A stretch of 64,000 nt of DNA, from the NCBI GenBank assembly GCA_021843755.1, contig JAKBWB010000045.1:1-64000 (forward strand), read 5' to 3'. Shown here one piece after another: positions 15,195-23,800 of the stretch. Each line of letters begins with the position of its first letter. Within the stretch, counting starts at the first letter, position 1. The translations under genes and the position numbers were made by a program. The DNA is from Pseudomonadota bacterium (lineage in GTDB: Bacteria; Pseudomonadota; Gammaproteobacteria; Steroidobacterales; Steroidobacteraceae). The notes below the pieces were generated by a model. That model was not told the origin of the DNA, did not search any database, and worked only from the letters and a program-made list of their open reading frames with translations.

Positions 15195-15952
15195 GCGATC
15201 TGTCGCACACCCACCTGGTGTTGATTCCGAGCTTCAATCCCGGCGCGAAGGTCTTCGAGACCGTGCGGGCCGCCCGCGCGCAATGGGCGCCGGTGTGGGT
15301 GGTGGTGGACGGCAGCACGGACGGCACCGGCGCGGCGCTGCAGGCGCTCGCGGCGCAGGATCCGCACCTCACGGTGCTCACGCACGCGCGCAACTGCGGC
15401 AAGGGCGCTGCCCTGCTGACCGGATTCATCGCGGCACTGGCCCACGGCTACACGCACGCGTTGACGATGGATTCCGATGGCCAACATCCCGCCGAATGCA
15501 TCCGGGAGTTCATGCACGCTTCACTGGCACGGCCCGACGCCATGGTGCTCGGGGTGCCGCGCTTCGATGCGAGCGCCCCGGCCCTGCGGGTGCGCGGCCG
15601 GCGCATCTCGAACTGGTGGGCCGATCTGGAAACGCTCGGGGCGGGCATCGAGGACTCGCTGTTCGGCTTTCGGGTCTATCCCATCGCGCCCCTGGTGGGG
15701 CTGATGCGTGGGCGGCGCGGTATGCGGCGGTTCGACTTCGACGTGGCGGCAGCCGTGCGCCTGAGCTGGCTCGGGGTGCCGGCCGTAAACCGGCCCGCCC
15801 CCGTGCGCTACTTCACGGCCGCCGAAGGCGGTGTGTCGCATTTCCGCTACGGGCGGGACAACGCGCTGCTGGCGGCCATGCATACCCGGCTCGTCTGCGG
15901 ATTTCTCGCCCGCCTGCCGCGGCTGATGGCGCACCGGCGGCCGGCCGGCTGA
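15191..15952 (+). CDS. family 2 glycosyltransferase of the pigment cluster
   Basis: A 253-residue GT-A glycosyltransferase. The N-terminus LVLIPSFNPG, then VVVDGSTDGTG and the metal-binding DSDGQH (D-x-D), are the standard family 2 motifs. ISNWWADLETLGAGIEDSLF matches the polyprenol-sugar-transferase-like subgroup seen in aryl-polyene loci. It has no clear membrane anchor. The GTG start lies within the preceding stop (GTGA). It probably glycosylates the polyene lipid or its anchor. A 96-base gap with a promoter separates it from the ACP gene. Confidence 0.87.
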   Translation: MSDLSHTHLVLIPSFNPGAKVFETVRAARAQWAPVWVVVDGSTDGTGAALQALAAQDPHLTVLTHARNCGKGAALLTGFIAALAHGYTHALTMDSDGQHPAECIREFMHASLARPDAMVLGVPRFDASAPALRVRGRRISNWWADLETLGAGIEDSLFGFRVYPIAPLVGLMRGRRGMRRFDFDVAAAVRLSWLGVPAVNRPAPVRYFTAAEGGVSHFRYGRDNALLAAMHTRLVCGFLARLPRLMAHRRPAG

Positions 15953-15982
15953 ACCGCTCGTCGCAGCCCGGCGTCGATTGTC

Positions 15983-16009
15983 TTGCGGCCCGGCGTCACC
16001 CTGTATAAT
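15983..16009 (+). promoter_or_regulatory. internal promoter before the ACP gene
   Basis: A perfect TATAAT is at 16004-16009. TTGCGG at 15983-15988 is the nearest -35-like hexamer, though only 15 bp away. It lies in the only sizeable gap of the pigment cluster and could drive the ACP-to-reductase half on its own. Confidence 0.5.
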
Positions 16010-16048
16010 TCTTCCTTTACGGTAGCCAAGCTCGAGCGATTCCATTCG

Positions 16049-16342
16049 ATGTGTGAACTTGCCCCGACCTTGCCGGCCCTCCATGCCGACGCGCTCGAAA
16101 GCGAGCTCGCCGAGCTGATCGTCGCGGCCCTCAATCTGGATGTGCCCGCCGCCCAGATCGATCCGCAGGCGCGCCTCTACGGCGAGGGACTCGGCCTCGA
16201 CTCGATCGACATCCTGGAGATCGCGCTCTTGGTCTCGAAGCAGTATGGGGTGCAGCTGCGCGCCGACGGCGCCGAGAACACGCAGGTTTTCGCGTCGCTG
16301 CGCCATCTGGCCGCATACGTCGCGGCACACCGGACGAAGTAG
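16049..16342 (+). CDS. acyl carrier protein of the pigment cluster
   Basis: A 97-residue acyl carrier protein. The phosphopantetheine site is the Ser in G-L-D-S-I-D-I-L-E (about residue 52), placed as in other ACPs. It should carry the growing aryl polyene between ligase, ketosynthase, reductase and dehydratases. It starts at ATG 16049; an earlier in-frame ATG would include promoter sequence. It ends at a TAG in the same frame as the AMP ligase that follows three bases later. Many aryl-polyene clusters have two ACPs; only this one is seen. Confidence 0.9.
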   Translation: MCELAPTLPALHADALESELAELIVAALNLDVPAAQIDPQARLYGEGLGLDSIDILEIALLVSKQYGVQLRADGAENTQVFASLRHLAAYVAAHRTK

Positions 16343-16345
16343 GCT

Positions 16346-17680
16346 CTGGCCACGCAGTCGCTGATCGCACATTCGAGTCCGGAGGCGATACTCGCCTATC
16401 GCGCCGGCCGTCCGATCCGCGCCGCCGAATTCCTCGCCGAGGCCCACGCGCTCGCCGCGGTCCTGCCGGCCGGCGGTCACGTCATCAATGTGTGCGCCGA
16501 CCGCTACCGGTTCGCCGTCGGGCTCGCCGCGGCCCTGCTCACCGGCACGGTGAGCCTGCTGCCCCCGAGCCACACGCCCGAGGTGATCCGCCACCTCAAA
16601 TCGTTCGCCCCCGACGTGTTCTGCCTGACCGACATGCCCTGCGACCTGGATGTGCCCCAGATGCGCTATCCGCACCTGCCGCGCATCGAGCGGCCGTGGC
16701 AGGTGCCGGCCATCGATGCGGCAACGACCGTCGCCTTCGTGTTCACCTCCGGCTCCACGGGCGTGCCCGTGCCGCACGCCAAGACCTGGGGCCGTCTCAT
16801 CGAGTGCGTGCTCGAGGGTGCGCGGCGGCTCGAGGTAAGCGCCGCGACCGCGCTGCTCGCGACCGTGCCGGCGCAGCACATGTATGGGTTCGAGTCCAGT
16901 GTGCTGCTGCCGTGGGCGAGCGGCTCGGCACTGTGCGCGGAGCGTCCGTTCTATCCGGCCGATGTCTGTCATGCACTGCAATCGCTCCCGCGCCCGCGCG
17001 TGCTGATCACGACGCCGATCCATCTGCGCGCCCTCATGGCCTATCCGGACACGCTACCCGTGGCGGACCTGATCGTCTCGGCCACCTCGCCCCTCAGTCA
17101 GGCGTTGGCTCAACAGGCCGAGATCCGTTTCCAGGGGCCGGTGCGCGAGATCTACGGCTCGACCGAGACCGGCCAGTTGGCCACGCGCGCGAGCGCGCGC
17201 GAGCCGGCCTGGCGTCTGTGGCCCGGCATCGCGCTCACGCTCGAGGCCGGGCGTGCCTGGGCCCGCGGCGGGCACCTCGAGCAGCCGACGGCGCTGGGGG
17301 ACCAGATCGAGCTGCTCGACGCCGAGCACTTCCTGCTGCACGGCCGGCTGGCGGATCTGGTCAACATCGCCGGCAAGCGCAGCTCCCTCGCCTATCTCAC
17401 GCATCAGCTGCTCGGCATCCCGGGCGTGCGCGACGGCGCATACTTCATTCCCGGCAGCGAGCGGGCCGCCGAGCCCGGCCCGGCACGGGTGGCCGCCGCG
17501 GCCGTGGCCCCCGGACTGAGCGCCGCGGACATCCGCGCCGCGCTGCGCGGGCGGATCGACCCGGTGTTCCTGCCGCGCCCGCTGCTGTTGCTCGATCGCC
17601 TGCCGCGCAACAGCACCGGCAAGCTGCCGCAGGAGGCGCTGCGCGCACTGCTCGGACCGCCGCCGCGGCCGACCCCATGA
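16346..17680 (+). CDS. aryl/acyl-AMP ligase of the pigment cluster, non-standard start
   Basis: An adenylate-forming ligase that would activate the hydroxybenzoate starter for loading on the ACP. The P-loop-like TSGSTGVPVPH, the YGSTETG motif and the C-terminal lysine region RNSTGKLPQEALR are present. The first ATG/GTG in frame is GTG 16490, but about 48 residues before it (SSPEAILAYRAGRPIRAAEF) match the normal N-terminus of such ligases. The real start may therefore be CTG 16346 or CTG 16361, or a readthrough of the ACP TAG. With CTG 16346 the length is 444 residues. It overlaps the next gene by 4 bases. Confidence 0.82.
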   Translation: MATQSLIAHSSPEAILAYRAGRPIRAAEFLAEAHALAAVLPAGGHVINVCADRYRFAVGLAAALLTGTVSLLPPSHTPEVIRHLKSFAPDVFCLTDMPCDLDVPQMRYPHLPRIERPWQVPAIDAATTVAFVFTSGSTGVPVPHAKTWGRLIECVLEGARRLEVSAATALLATVPAQHMYGFESSVLLPWASGSALCAERPFYPADVCHALQSLPRPRVLITTPIHLRALMAYPDTLPVADLIVSATSPLSQALAQQAEIRFQGPVREIYGSTETGQLATRASAREPAWRLWPGIALTLEAGRAWARGGHLEQPTALGDQIELLDAEHFLLHGRLADLVNIAGKRSSLAYLTHQLLGIPGVRDGAYFIPGSERAAEPGPARVAAAAVAPGLSAADIRAALRGRIDPVFLPRPLLLLDRLPRNSTGKLPQEALRALLGPPPRPTP

Positions 17681-17970
17681 GCCGCATCGCCCTCACGGTG
17701 CCGGCCGACCACCCCGCGTATGAGGGCCATTTCCCCGGCGCGCCCGTGCTGCCCGGTGCGGTCCTCCTCGATGCGGCCATCAACGCCATCGAGACGGCCG
17801 AGCAGCGCACCGGGCGCCCCTGGCGCGTCCCGGCGGTGAAATTTCTCGGCACGGTCCGCCCGGGCGAGCCGCTCGAGCTGCAATTCCACCGCCTGGAAAG
17901 CGGCGCGATCCGCTTCCAACTCGACAGTCGAGGACGTGCCGTCGCCGATGGCACGCTGAGCGAGCCATGA
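17677..17970 (+). CDS. short hotdog-fold 3-hydroxyacyl-ACP dehydratase
   Basis: A 97-residue hotdog-domain protein. H-P-A-Y-E-G-H-F-P-G-A-P-V-L-P-G near residues 10-25 is the FabA/FabZ-type active-site stretch with its His. It probably removes water in polyene chain extension, as ApeI-like proteins do. It is shorter than FabZ (about 150), lacking the C-terminal part with the usual acidic active residue, so it may work as a dimer with the second dehydratase (24599-25090). Overlaps with both neighbours are 4 bases. Confidence 0.82.
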   Translation: MSRIALTVPADHPAYEGHFPGAPVLPGAVLLDAAINAIETAEQRTGRPWRVPAVKFLGTVRPGEPLELQFHRLESGAIRFQLDSRGRAVADGTLSEP

Positions 17971-18887
17971 GCGGCTCCGCAGGCATCGGCCGGGCTGCCC
18001 GCTGGGCCGAGCGCCGCGAGCGCGGCAGTCTGGCGCTGCTGCGCCTGATGGCACGCTTCTCGTTGCGCGTCGGCCGCCGGCCCGCCCGCCCGGTGCTGTA
18101 CGTCATCGCCGCGTACTACTTCCTGTTCGCCCCGCGCGCGCGGCGCGCCTCGCGGCGCTACCTCGCCCGGGCGCTCGGCCGCCCGCCGCGCCCCGGCGAG
18201 CGCTTCCGCCACGTACTCGCCTTCGCCACCACCATCCACGACCGGGTGTATCTGCTCACCGGCCGCTTCGATCCGTTCGACCTCGAGATCCGCGGCGAGG
18301 CGCTGGTGCGCGAGTATCTTGCCCGCGGCTGCGGCGGCGTGTTGCTCTTCGGGGCTCATCTGGGCAGCTTCGAGGTCACGCGCGCGATCGGGCGGCGCTC
18401 GGCGATCCCGCTGGCGATGGCCGCCCACACGCGCAATGCCCGCAAGATCAACGCCGCGCTGGCGGCGATCAACCCGGAGGCGGCCACCGGCATCGTTCCC
18501 CTCGGGGAAGATCCGTTCGCGCTGCTGAAAGTCGAGCGCCTGCTCGCGCAAGGCGTCTCGGTGGGCATTCTCGCCGACCGGACTCCGCGCGCGCAGGCCT
18601 GCGAGACGGTGAGCTTCCTCGGTGCCCCGGCGTGCTTTCCAACTGGGCCGTTCCGCGCGGCGGCCGTCCTCGGACGGCCCGTGATGCTGATGGTGGGGCT
18701 GTACCTCGGCGCCAACCGCTATCGGGTGGTGTTCGAGCCTCTGGCGGATTTCACGGACGTGTCCCGCGCGGCGCGCGCCGCGGCGGTGCGCGCGGCGATC
18801 GAGCGCTACGCCGCTTCGCTCGAGCGCCATTGCCGCGAGCAGCCGTACAACTGGTTCAATTTCTATGACTTCTGGGCGCAGGCCTAG
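17967..18887 (+). CDS. LpxL/HtrB-type lysophospholipid acyltransferase
   Basis: A 306-residue inner-membrane acyltransferase of the LpxL/HtrB family. The catalytic H-x4-E is in FGAHLGSFE (about residue 129-137), and ADRTPR is a second family motif. LpxL itself acylates lipid A; copies in aryl-polyene loci are thought to attach the polyene to a glycolipid in the outer membrane. Position between the dehydratase (4-base overlap) and the LolA-like gene (23-base overlap) supports a pigment role. A housekeeping lipid A role cannot be excluded. Confidence 0.85.
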   Translation: MSGSAGIGRAARWAERRERGSLALLRLMARFSLRVGRRPARPVLYVIAAYYFLFAPRARRASRRYLARALGRPPRPGERFRHVLAFATTIHDRVYLLTGRFDPFDLEIRGEALVREYLARGCGGVLLFGAHLGSFEVTRAIGRRSAIPLAMAAHTRNARKINAALAAINPEAATGIVPLGEDPFALLKVERLLAQGVSVGILADRTPRAQACETVSFLGAPACFPTGPFRAAAVLGRPVMLMVGLYLGANRYRVVFEPLADFTDVSRAARAAAVRAAIERYAASLERHCREQPYNWFNFYDFWAQA

Positions 18888-19449
18888 GCGCGCCGGCGCG
18901 CTGCTGGCGCTGTGGGCCGCGTGCCTGGCGGCGCACGCAGCCGTTCCGGCCGACTTCACCCGCCTGATGGGCCTGCTCGCGGCGCGCCGCAGTGCTCGCG
19001 CGAGCTTTGTGGCACGGACCTATGTGAAGGGACTGACGCGCCCGCTGGTGAGCGCGGGCGTGCTCGCCTACAGCGCCCCGGACCGTCTCGAGCAGCACAC
19101 GCTCACCCCGGTCCCGAGCGAGGTGATTCTCCACGGCGAGCGCCTGACGATGCGCCGCGGCACGCAGGTGCGCCACCTCGACGTGCGCGCCTATCCGCAG
19201 ATCGCCGTGTACGTCTCGGCGCTGCGCGAGACGCTCTCGGGCAACGCCCGCGGGCTCGAGAAGCACTTCGACATCGAGTTCACCGGCACGCTGGCACGGT
19301 GGCGACTGACGCTCAGGCCCAAAGCGCGCCGCGCCCCGGTGAGCCGGATCGTCCTGCGCGGCTCGCGGGCCGACATCCGCACGATCGAGATCCGCGCGCG
19401 CGGCGGTGGGCGCACCGTGATGCGCATCGGACCGCCCCCGCCGTCATGA
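18865..19449 (+). CDS. LolA-like outer-membrane lipid/lipoprotein carrier
   Basis: A 194-residue periplasmic protein. A Tat/Sec-like N-terminus with RRPRRAG and a hydrophobic run ends at AHA (about 25). The mature part has the LolA/LolB fold pattern (FVARTYVKGLTRPLVSAGVL, SEVILHGERLTMRR). In aryl-polyene clusters it is believed to shuttle the finished lipid-linked polyene from the MMPL exporter to the outer membrane. It overlaps both neighbours, so it is translated with them. It is more basic than true LolA. Confidence 0.82.
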   Translation: MTSGRRPRRAGALLALWAACLAAHAAVPADFTRLMGLLAARRSARASFVARTYVKGLTRPLVSAGVLAYSAPDRLEQHTLTPVPSEVILHGERLTMRRGTQVRHLDVRAYPQIAVYVSALRETLSGNARGLEKHFDIEFTGTLARWRLTLRPKARRAPVSRIVLRGSRADIRTIEIRARGGGRTVMRIGPPPPS

Positions 19450-21782
19450 AAACCCGACCGATCGCAGTGCTGGCATGGGCGGCGCTGATGGCGCTGGCGA
19501 TCGTCATTGCCGCACGGGCCCGCTACTCGGCGGGTCTGTCGGCGTTCCTGCCGCAGGCCCCGAGCGCGAGCGAGCGATTGCTCACCGAACAGTTGCGTAA
19601 CGGCGTTGCCTCGCGGCTGATCATCGTGGCCATACGCGGCGCCGACGGCGCCGCGCGCGCACGCCTCTCGCAAGCGCTCGCGGCGCGTCTGCGCCGTGAC
19701 CCTGGCTTCACCACGGTCGAGAACGGCTCGAGCGCAACCGAGCGGCGCGATGCCGCGTTTCTGTTTGCACACCGCTACCTGCTCAGTCCCGCGGTGACAG
19801 CCCGGCAGTTCACGGTCGCAGGTCTGCGCGCGGCCATCGGCAACACCCTCGCGCTGATGGCGACCCCGGGCGGGGTCCTCGCCGCGCCGACACTCTCGAG
19901 CGACCCGACCGGCGAGATGCTCGCGATCAGCGCCGCCCTTGACCGCCTCGCGCCGCCGCGCCGTGCCGACGGCGTGTGGGTATCGCGCGGCGGCGGCGCG
20001 GCGCTCCTGCTCGTACGCACCCGCGCCCCCGGCTCGAACACCGACGCTCAGGCGCGGGATATCGCCCGCATCCGTGCCGACTTTCGCGCGGCGCGCGCGG
20101 CCGCGCACGTCCGCGCCTCGCTGCAGATGACGGGCCCGGGGGTGTTCGCGGTGCAGGCGCGGGCACGAATCAAACACGAGGTCCTGCGCCTCTCGCTCGT
20201 GAGCGGCACGCTGATCCTGACGCTGCTCGCGCTGGCCTACCGGTCGGCGCGCGCGCTGGCGCTCGGTCTGGTGCCGGTGATCTCGGGCGCGCTCGCCGGC
20301 ATCGCGGCGGTGGCGCTGCGCTTCGGCGTGGTGCAGGGCGTGACGCTCGGCTTCGGTGTGACGCTGATCGGCGAGGCGGTCGATTACTCGGTCTACCTGT
20401 TCGTCCAATCGCGCAGCGACCGCACCGGACCACAGGGCACAGAACACTGGCGCCGCGCGGCCTGGCCCACGGTGCGCCTCGGGATGCTGGCCTCGGTGTG
20501 CGGCTTCGCCGCGCTCCTCGCCTCGACGTTTCCGGGCCTGGCTCAGCTTGGCCTGTATTCGCTGGTCGGCGTGCTGGCCGCCGGCGCCGTCACCCGCTTC
20601 GTGTTGCCGGGGCTGCTGCCCGCGGCCTTCACGGTGCGCGATCTTCGCCCGCTCGGGGCGGCGGCCGGGAAGGTGCTGCGCGGCGGGCGGACCGCCCGCT
20701 TTGCGCTTCTCGCCCTCGGCCTGGCGGCGGCGGCCGTGCTCTACATGCACCGCGACCGGCTGTGGAACCAACAGCTCGCGGCCCTCAGCCCGGTGCCGGT
20801 TGCGGCCCAGCGGCTCGATGCCCGGCTGCGCGCCGCGCTCGGGGCGCCGCCGGTCGGTGACGTGGCGATCCTCCGCGCCCCGAGTGAGCAGGCGGCCCTG
20901 CGCGCCGCGGAGCGGGCCGATACGGCGCTCGATGCCTTGGCGGCACACGGTGTGATCGGCAGCTACCAGAGTCCGGCGCTGTATCTGCCGAGCCGGGCAC
21001 TGCAACGCCGGCGCCAGCGGGCGCTGCCGCCGCCGCGGCTGCTGCAACAGCGCCTGGCCCGCGCGCTCGCGGGGCTGCCGCTCTCGCCCGCACAGCTCGC
21101 ACCTTTCATCCGTGCCGTCGCGGCCGCGCGCACCGCCGCGCCGATCGGGCGCAGGACTCTGGCGGGCACCTCCTTCGCCGCGGCCGTGGATGGCCTGTTG
21201 ATCAGGGAGCGGCACTCGTGGCAGGCGCTGCTGCCGCTGGTGCCCGCCCGCGCCCGGCCGATCGACCTGACCCGGGTGCGCGCCGCGCTCACACCGCTTC
21301 ACGGGGTGGTGCTGAACCTGAAGCAGGCAACCGATGCGCTGTACTCGCGCTACCTCGCCGAGGCGCAGCGCCTGTCCCTCGGCGGGCTCGCCGCCATCGC
21401 GGTGCTGCTGCTGATCGCGCTGCGCTCGGCGCGGCGCATGCTGCGGGTGATGGTGCCGCTGCTGCTCGCCGTGCTGACCGTGGCGGCCGGCCTGATCGCG
21501 CTCGGGGAGCGGCTCACGCTGCTGCACCTGATCGGCCTGCTGCTCATCGTCGCCGTGGGCTCCAATTACGCGCTCTTTCTCGAGCGCCGCTCGACGGAGC
21601 CGGCGCTGACCCTGGCCTCGCTGGTGGTGGCCAACGGCGCCACCGTGCTCGGCTTCGGCACGCTCGCCTTCGCCTCGGTGCCGGTCCTGCGCCAGCTCGG
21701 GGAGACGGTGGCGCCGGGGGCGTGGCTCGCGCTGGTATTCGCCGCGCTCCTGCGGCGCGATCCCCCGCCCGCACAAGGCTAG
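19446..21782 (+). CDS. MMPL/RND-family exporter
   Basis: A 778-residue inner-membrane exporter with the MmpL two-half layout. Each half has one membrane segment, a large periplasmic domain of about 200 residues, then about five membrane segments (LSLVSGTLILTLLALAY opens the first set near 250; GGLAAIAVLLLIALRSARR opens the second near 640). It should flip or extract the polyene lipid, handing it to the LolA-like protein encoded immediately upstream (4-base overlap). Such pairs are constant features of aryl-polyene loci. Confidence 0.9.
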   Translation: MKTRPIAVLAWAALMALAIVIAARARYSAGLSAFLPQAPSASERLLTEQLRNGVASRLIIVAIRGADGAARARLSQALAARLRRDPGFTTVENGSSATERRDAAFLFAHRYLLSPAVTARQFTVAGLRAAIGNTLALMATPGGVLAAPTLSSDPTGEMLAISAALDRLAPPRRADGVWVSRGGGAALLLVRTRAPGSNTDAQARDIARIRADFRAARAAAHVRASLQMTGPGVFAVQARARIKHEVLRLSLVSGTLILTLLALAYRSARALALGLVPVISGALAGIAAVALRFGVVQGVTLGFGVTLIGEAVDYSVYLFVQSRSDRTGPQGTEHWRRAAWPTVRLGMLASVCGFAALLASTFPGLAQLGLYSLVGVLAAGAVTRFVLPGLLPAAFTVRDLRPLGAAAGKVLRGGRTARFALLALGLAAAAVLYMHRDRLWNQQLAALSPVPVAAQRLDARLRAALGAPPVGDVAILRAPSEQAALRAAERADTALDALAAHGVIGSYQSPALYLPSRALQRRRQRALPPPRLLQQRLARALAGLPLSPAQLAPFIRAVAAARTAAPIGRRTLAGTSFAAAVDGLLIRERHSWQALLPLVPARARPIDLTRVRAALTPLHGVVLNLKQATDALYSRYLAEAQRLSLGGLAAIAVLLLIALRSARRMLRVMVPLLLAVLTVAAGLIALGERLTLLHLIGLLLIVAVGSNYALFLERRSTEPALTLASLVVANGATVLGFGTLAFASVPVLRQLGETVAPGAWLALVFAALLRRDPPPAQG

Positions 21783-21791
21783 AATTTGCCG

Positions 21792-22610
21792 ATGCCTACC
21801 GACGCTCTGCCCGCTCCCGGCCGCTGGCGCCCCACGCCGCTGCTGGTCACCTCCGCCGGCATTCATGCCGGCGCCGCCGCGGCCGTGCTGGCCCGTCCCC
21901 CGCTGTGGCCTTGGGCACTCGGCGCCGTGCTCGCCAATCACGCGCTGCTGACGGCCGCCGGACTCTGGCCGCGCAGCCAGCTGCTCGGCCCGAACTGGAC
22001 GCGCCTGCCGTGCAATCCGGGCGATCGGCGGATCGCGCTGACGCTCGATGACGGCCCGGACCCCGAGATAACCCCGCGCGTGCTCGAGCTGCTGGCGCGC
22101 ACGGGTGTTGCGGCGACGTTCTTCTGCATCGGCGAGCGGGTTGCCGCCCACCCGGGGCTCACCCGCGAGGTGATCGCCGCCGGCCACGCGGTGGAGAACC
22201 ACAGCCAACGACACCTGCACCACTTCTCGCTGCTCGGTCCGCGCGGTCTGCGCGCCGAGATCGAGCGGGCACAGCACACCATCGCCGCGGCCACCGGCGT
22301 GTCGCCGCGGTTCTTCCGCGCGCCCGCCGGCCTGCGCAGCCCGCTGCTCGATCCGCTTCTGCAGCGGCTGGGATTGCGCCTGGCGAGCTGGACGCGGCGG
22401 GGATTCGACACGGTCGATCACCACCCGGCCCGGGTGCTCGGGGCGCTCACGCGCGCCCTCGGCCCCGGAGACATTCTGTTGCTGCACGACGGGCATGCCG
22501 CCCGCTCCCCGGGCGGGACGGCGGTGGTCCTCGAAGTGTTGCCCCGGTTGCTTGCGGCGGTGCGGGACGCCGGTCTGAAGCCGGTGACGCTGCGCGCAGC
22601 GCTGCCATGA
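21792..22610 (+). CDS. NodB-type polysaccharide deacetylase
   Basis: A 272-residue deacetylase-like protein. About 60 hydrophobic residues at the N-terminus (two likely membrane segments) are followed by the NodB domain: TLDDGPD with the metal-binding Asp, and H-S-x-x-H in ENHSQRHLHH. FRAPAG and the C-terminal LLLHDGH complete the five motifs. It would act outside the membrane or in it, removing an acetyl from a glycan or lipid sugar. It lies inside the pigment operon (4-base overlap with the ketosynthase), so the pigment anchor is a possible substrate. ATG 21792 is chosen over TTG 21786. Confidence 0.87.
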   Translation: MPTDALPAPGRWRPTPLLVTSAGIHAGAAAAVLARPPLWPWALGAVLANHALLTAAGLWPRSQLLGPNWTRLPCNPGDRRIALTLDDGPDPEITPRVLELLARTGVAATFFCIGERVAAHPGLTREVIAAGHAVENHSQRHLHHFSLLGPRGLRAEIERAQHTIAAATGVSPRFFRAPAGLRSPLLDPLLQRLGLRLASWTRRGFDTVDHHPARVLGALTRALGPGDILLLHDGHAARSPGGTAVVLEVLPRLLAAVRDAGLKPVTLRAALP

Positions 22611-23800
22611 GACCCCTCGCGCTCAGCCACTTCACCGCCACGAGCGCCATCGGCCGGGGGCTCGAGGCCACTCTCGCGGCGCTGCGCGCCGGCCGCGGCG
22701 CGCTCGCGCCGTGCGCCTTCGAGACGGTTGCGCTCGAGACCTGGATCGGGGAGGTGCCGCAGGTCGATGCGATACGGCTGCCCGCGCCGCTCGCGCGCTT
22801 CGACTGCCGCAACAACCGCCTGGCGCAGCTCGCACTGGCGCAGGATGGGTTCATCGCGGCGGTCGAGGCCTGCGCCGCGCGGTACGGCCCGCGGCGCATC
22901 GGGGTGTTTCTCGGCACCAGCACCTCCGGAACGCTGCAGACCGAACTCGCCTACCGCCGGCGGGGACCCGATGGGGCGCTGCCGGAGGACTTCGTCTACG
23001 CGGGCACGCACAACCCCTTTTCGCTCGGGGACTTCGTGCGCCGCTCGCTCGCGCTCGAGGGCCCCGCGGCGGTCGTCTCGACGGCCTGCTCCTCGAGCGC
23101 CAAGGTGTTCGGCTCGGCGGCGCGCCTGATCGAGGCCGGAGTGATCGATGCGGCGGTGGTCGGCGGCGTTGATTCGCTGTGTCTGACGACGCTGTACGGA
23201 TTTCATGCGCTGCAACTGGTCGCGCGCGACCCGTGCCGGCCGTTCGATGTGGCCCGCGACGGGATCTCGATCGGCGAGGCGGCCGCATTCGCGCTGCTCG
23301 AGCCGCTCGCGAGCGATGCCCCGCCCGGCACCGTGCGGCTCACCGGCGTCGGCGAGTCGAGCGATGCCTACCACATGTCCTCGCCTCACCCGGACGGACT
23401 CGGGGCGCGCGCGGCGATGCTCGGCGCACTGGCCGAGGCGGGCCGGCGCCCCGAAGACATCGACTACATCAACCTGCACGGCACCGGCACGCCGAGCAAC
23501 GACGCCGCCGAGGCACGCGCCGTAGCCTCGTTGTTTGGGACTCGGGTCCCGGTCAGCTCCACCAAGGGCGCCACCGGTCACACGCTCGGCGCGGCCGGCG
23601 CGCTCGAGGCGGTGATCAGCGCGCTCGCGCTGCGCCACGCGCTCGCGCCCGCCGGAATCAACACCACCACGCCCGACCCGGCCCTGGCGGTCGACTATCT
23701 CACCGACAACCGAGCGCAGGAGCTCGCCTGTGTCCTCAGCAACTCCTTCGGGTTCGGCGGCTCGAACTGCAGCCTGCTGCTGGAGCGCTCGCGTGGCTGA
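22607..23800 (+). CDS. beta-ketoacyl-ACP synthase (ketosynthase)
   Basis: A 397-residue FabF-like condensing enzyme with a full Cys-His-His triad: C161 in STACSSS, H291 in HGTGTPSND, H325 in GATGHTLGAAG. It would elongate the aryl polyene with malonyl units, working with the chain-length factor encoded next (8-base overlap), as in type II polyketide systems. It is the only ketosynthase in the cluster, whereas many such clusters have two. Confidence 0.93.
   Translation: MRPLALSHFTATSAIGRGLEATLAALRAGRGALAPCAFETVALETWIGEVPQVDAIRLPAPLARFDCRNNRLAQLALAQDGFIAAVEACAARYGPRRIGVFLGTSTSGTLQTELAYRRRGPDGALPEDFVYAGTHNPFSLGDFVRRSLALEGPAAVVSTACSSSAKVFGSAARLIEAGVIDAAVVGGVDSLCLTTLYGFHALQLVARDPCRPFDVARDGISIGEAAAFALLEPLASDAPPGTVRLTGVGESSDAYHMSSPHPDGLGARAAMLGALAEAGRRPEDIDYINLHGTGTPSNDAAEARAVASLFGTRVPVSSTKGATGHTLGAAGALEAVISALALRHALAPAGINTTTPDPALAVDYLTDNRAQELACVLSNSFGFGGSNCSLLLERSRG

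Noticed and set aside
15570-17023. Long minus-strand frame opposite the glycosyltransferase, ACP and ligase
   Set aside because: Opposite strand of genes with firm motifs; no domain found.
19191-22496. Minus-strand open frame of about 1,100 codons
   Set aside because: It lies opposite the MMPL exporter and deacetylase genes, which have clear families. Composition is that of an antisense shadow.
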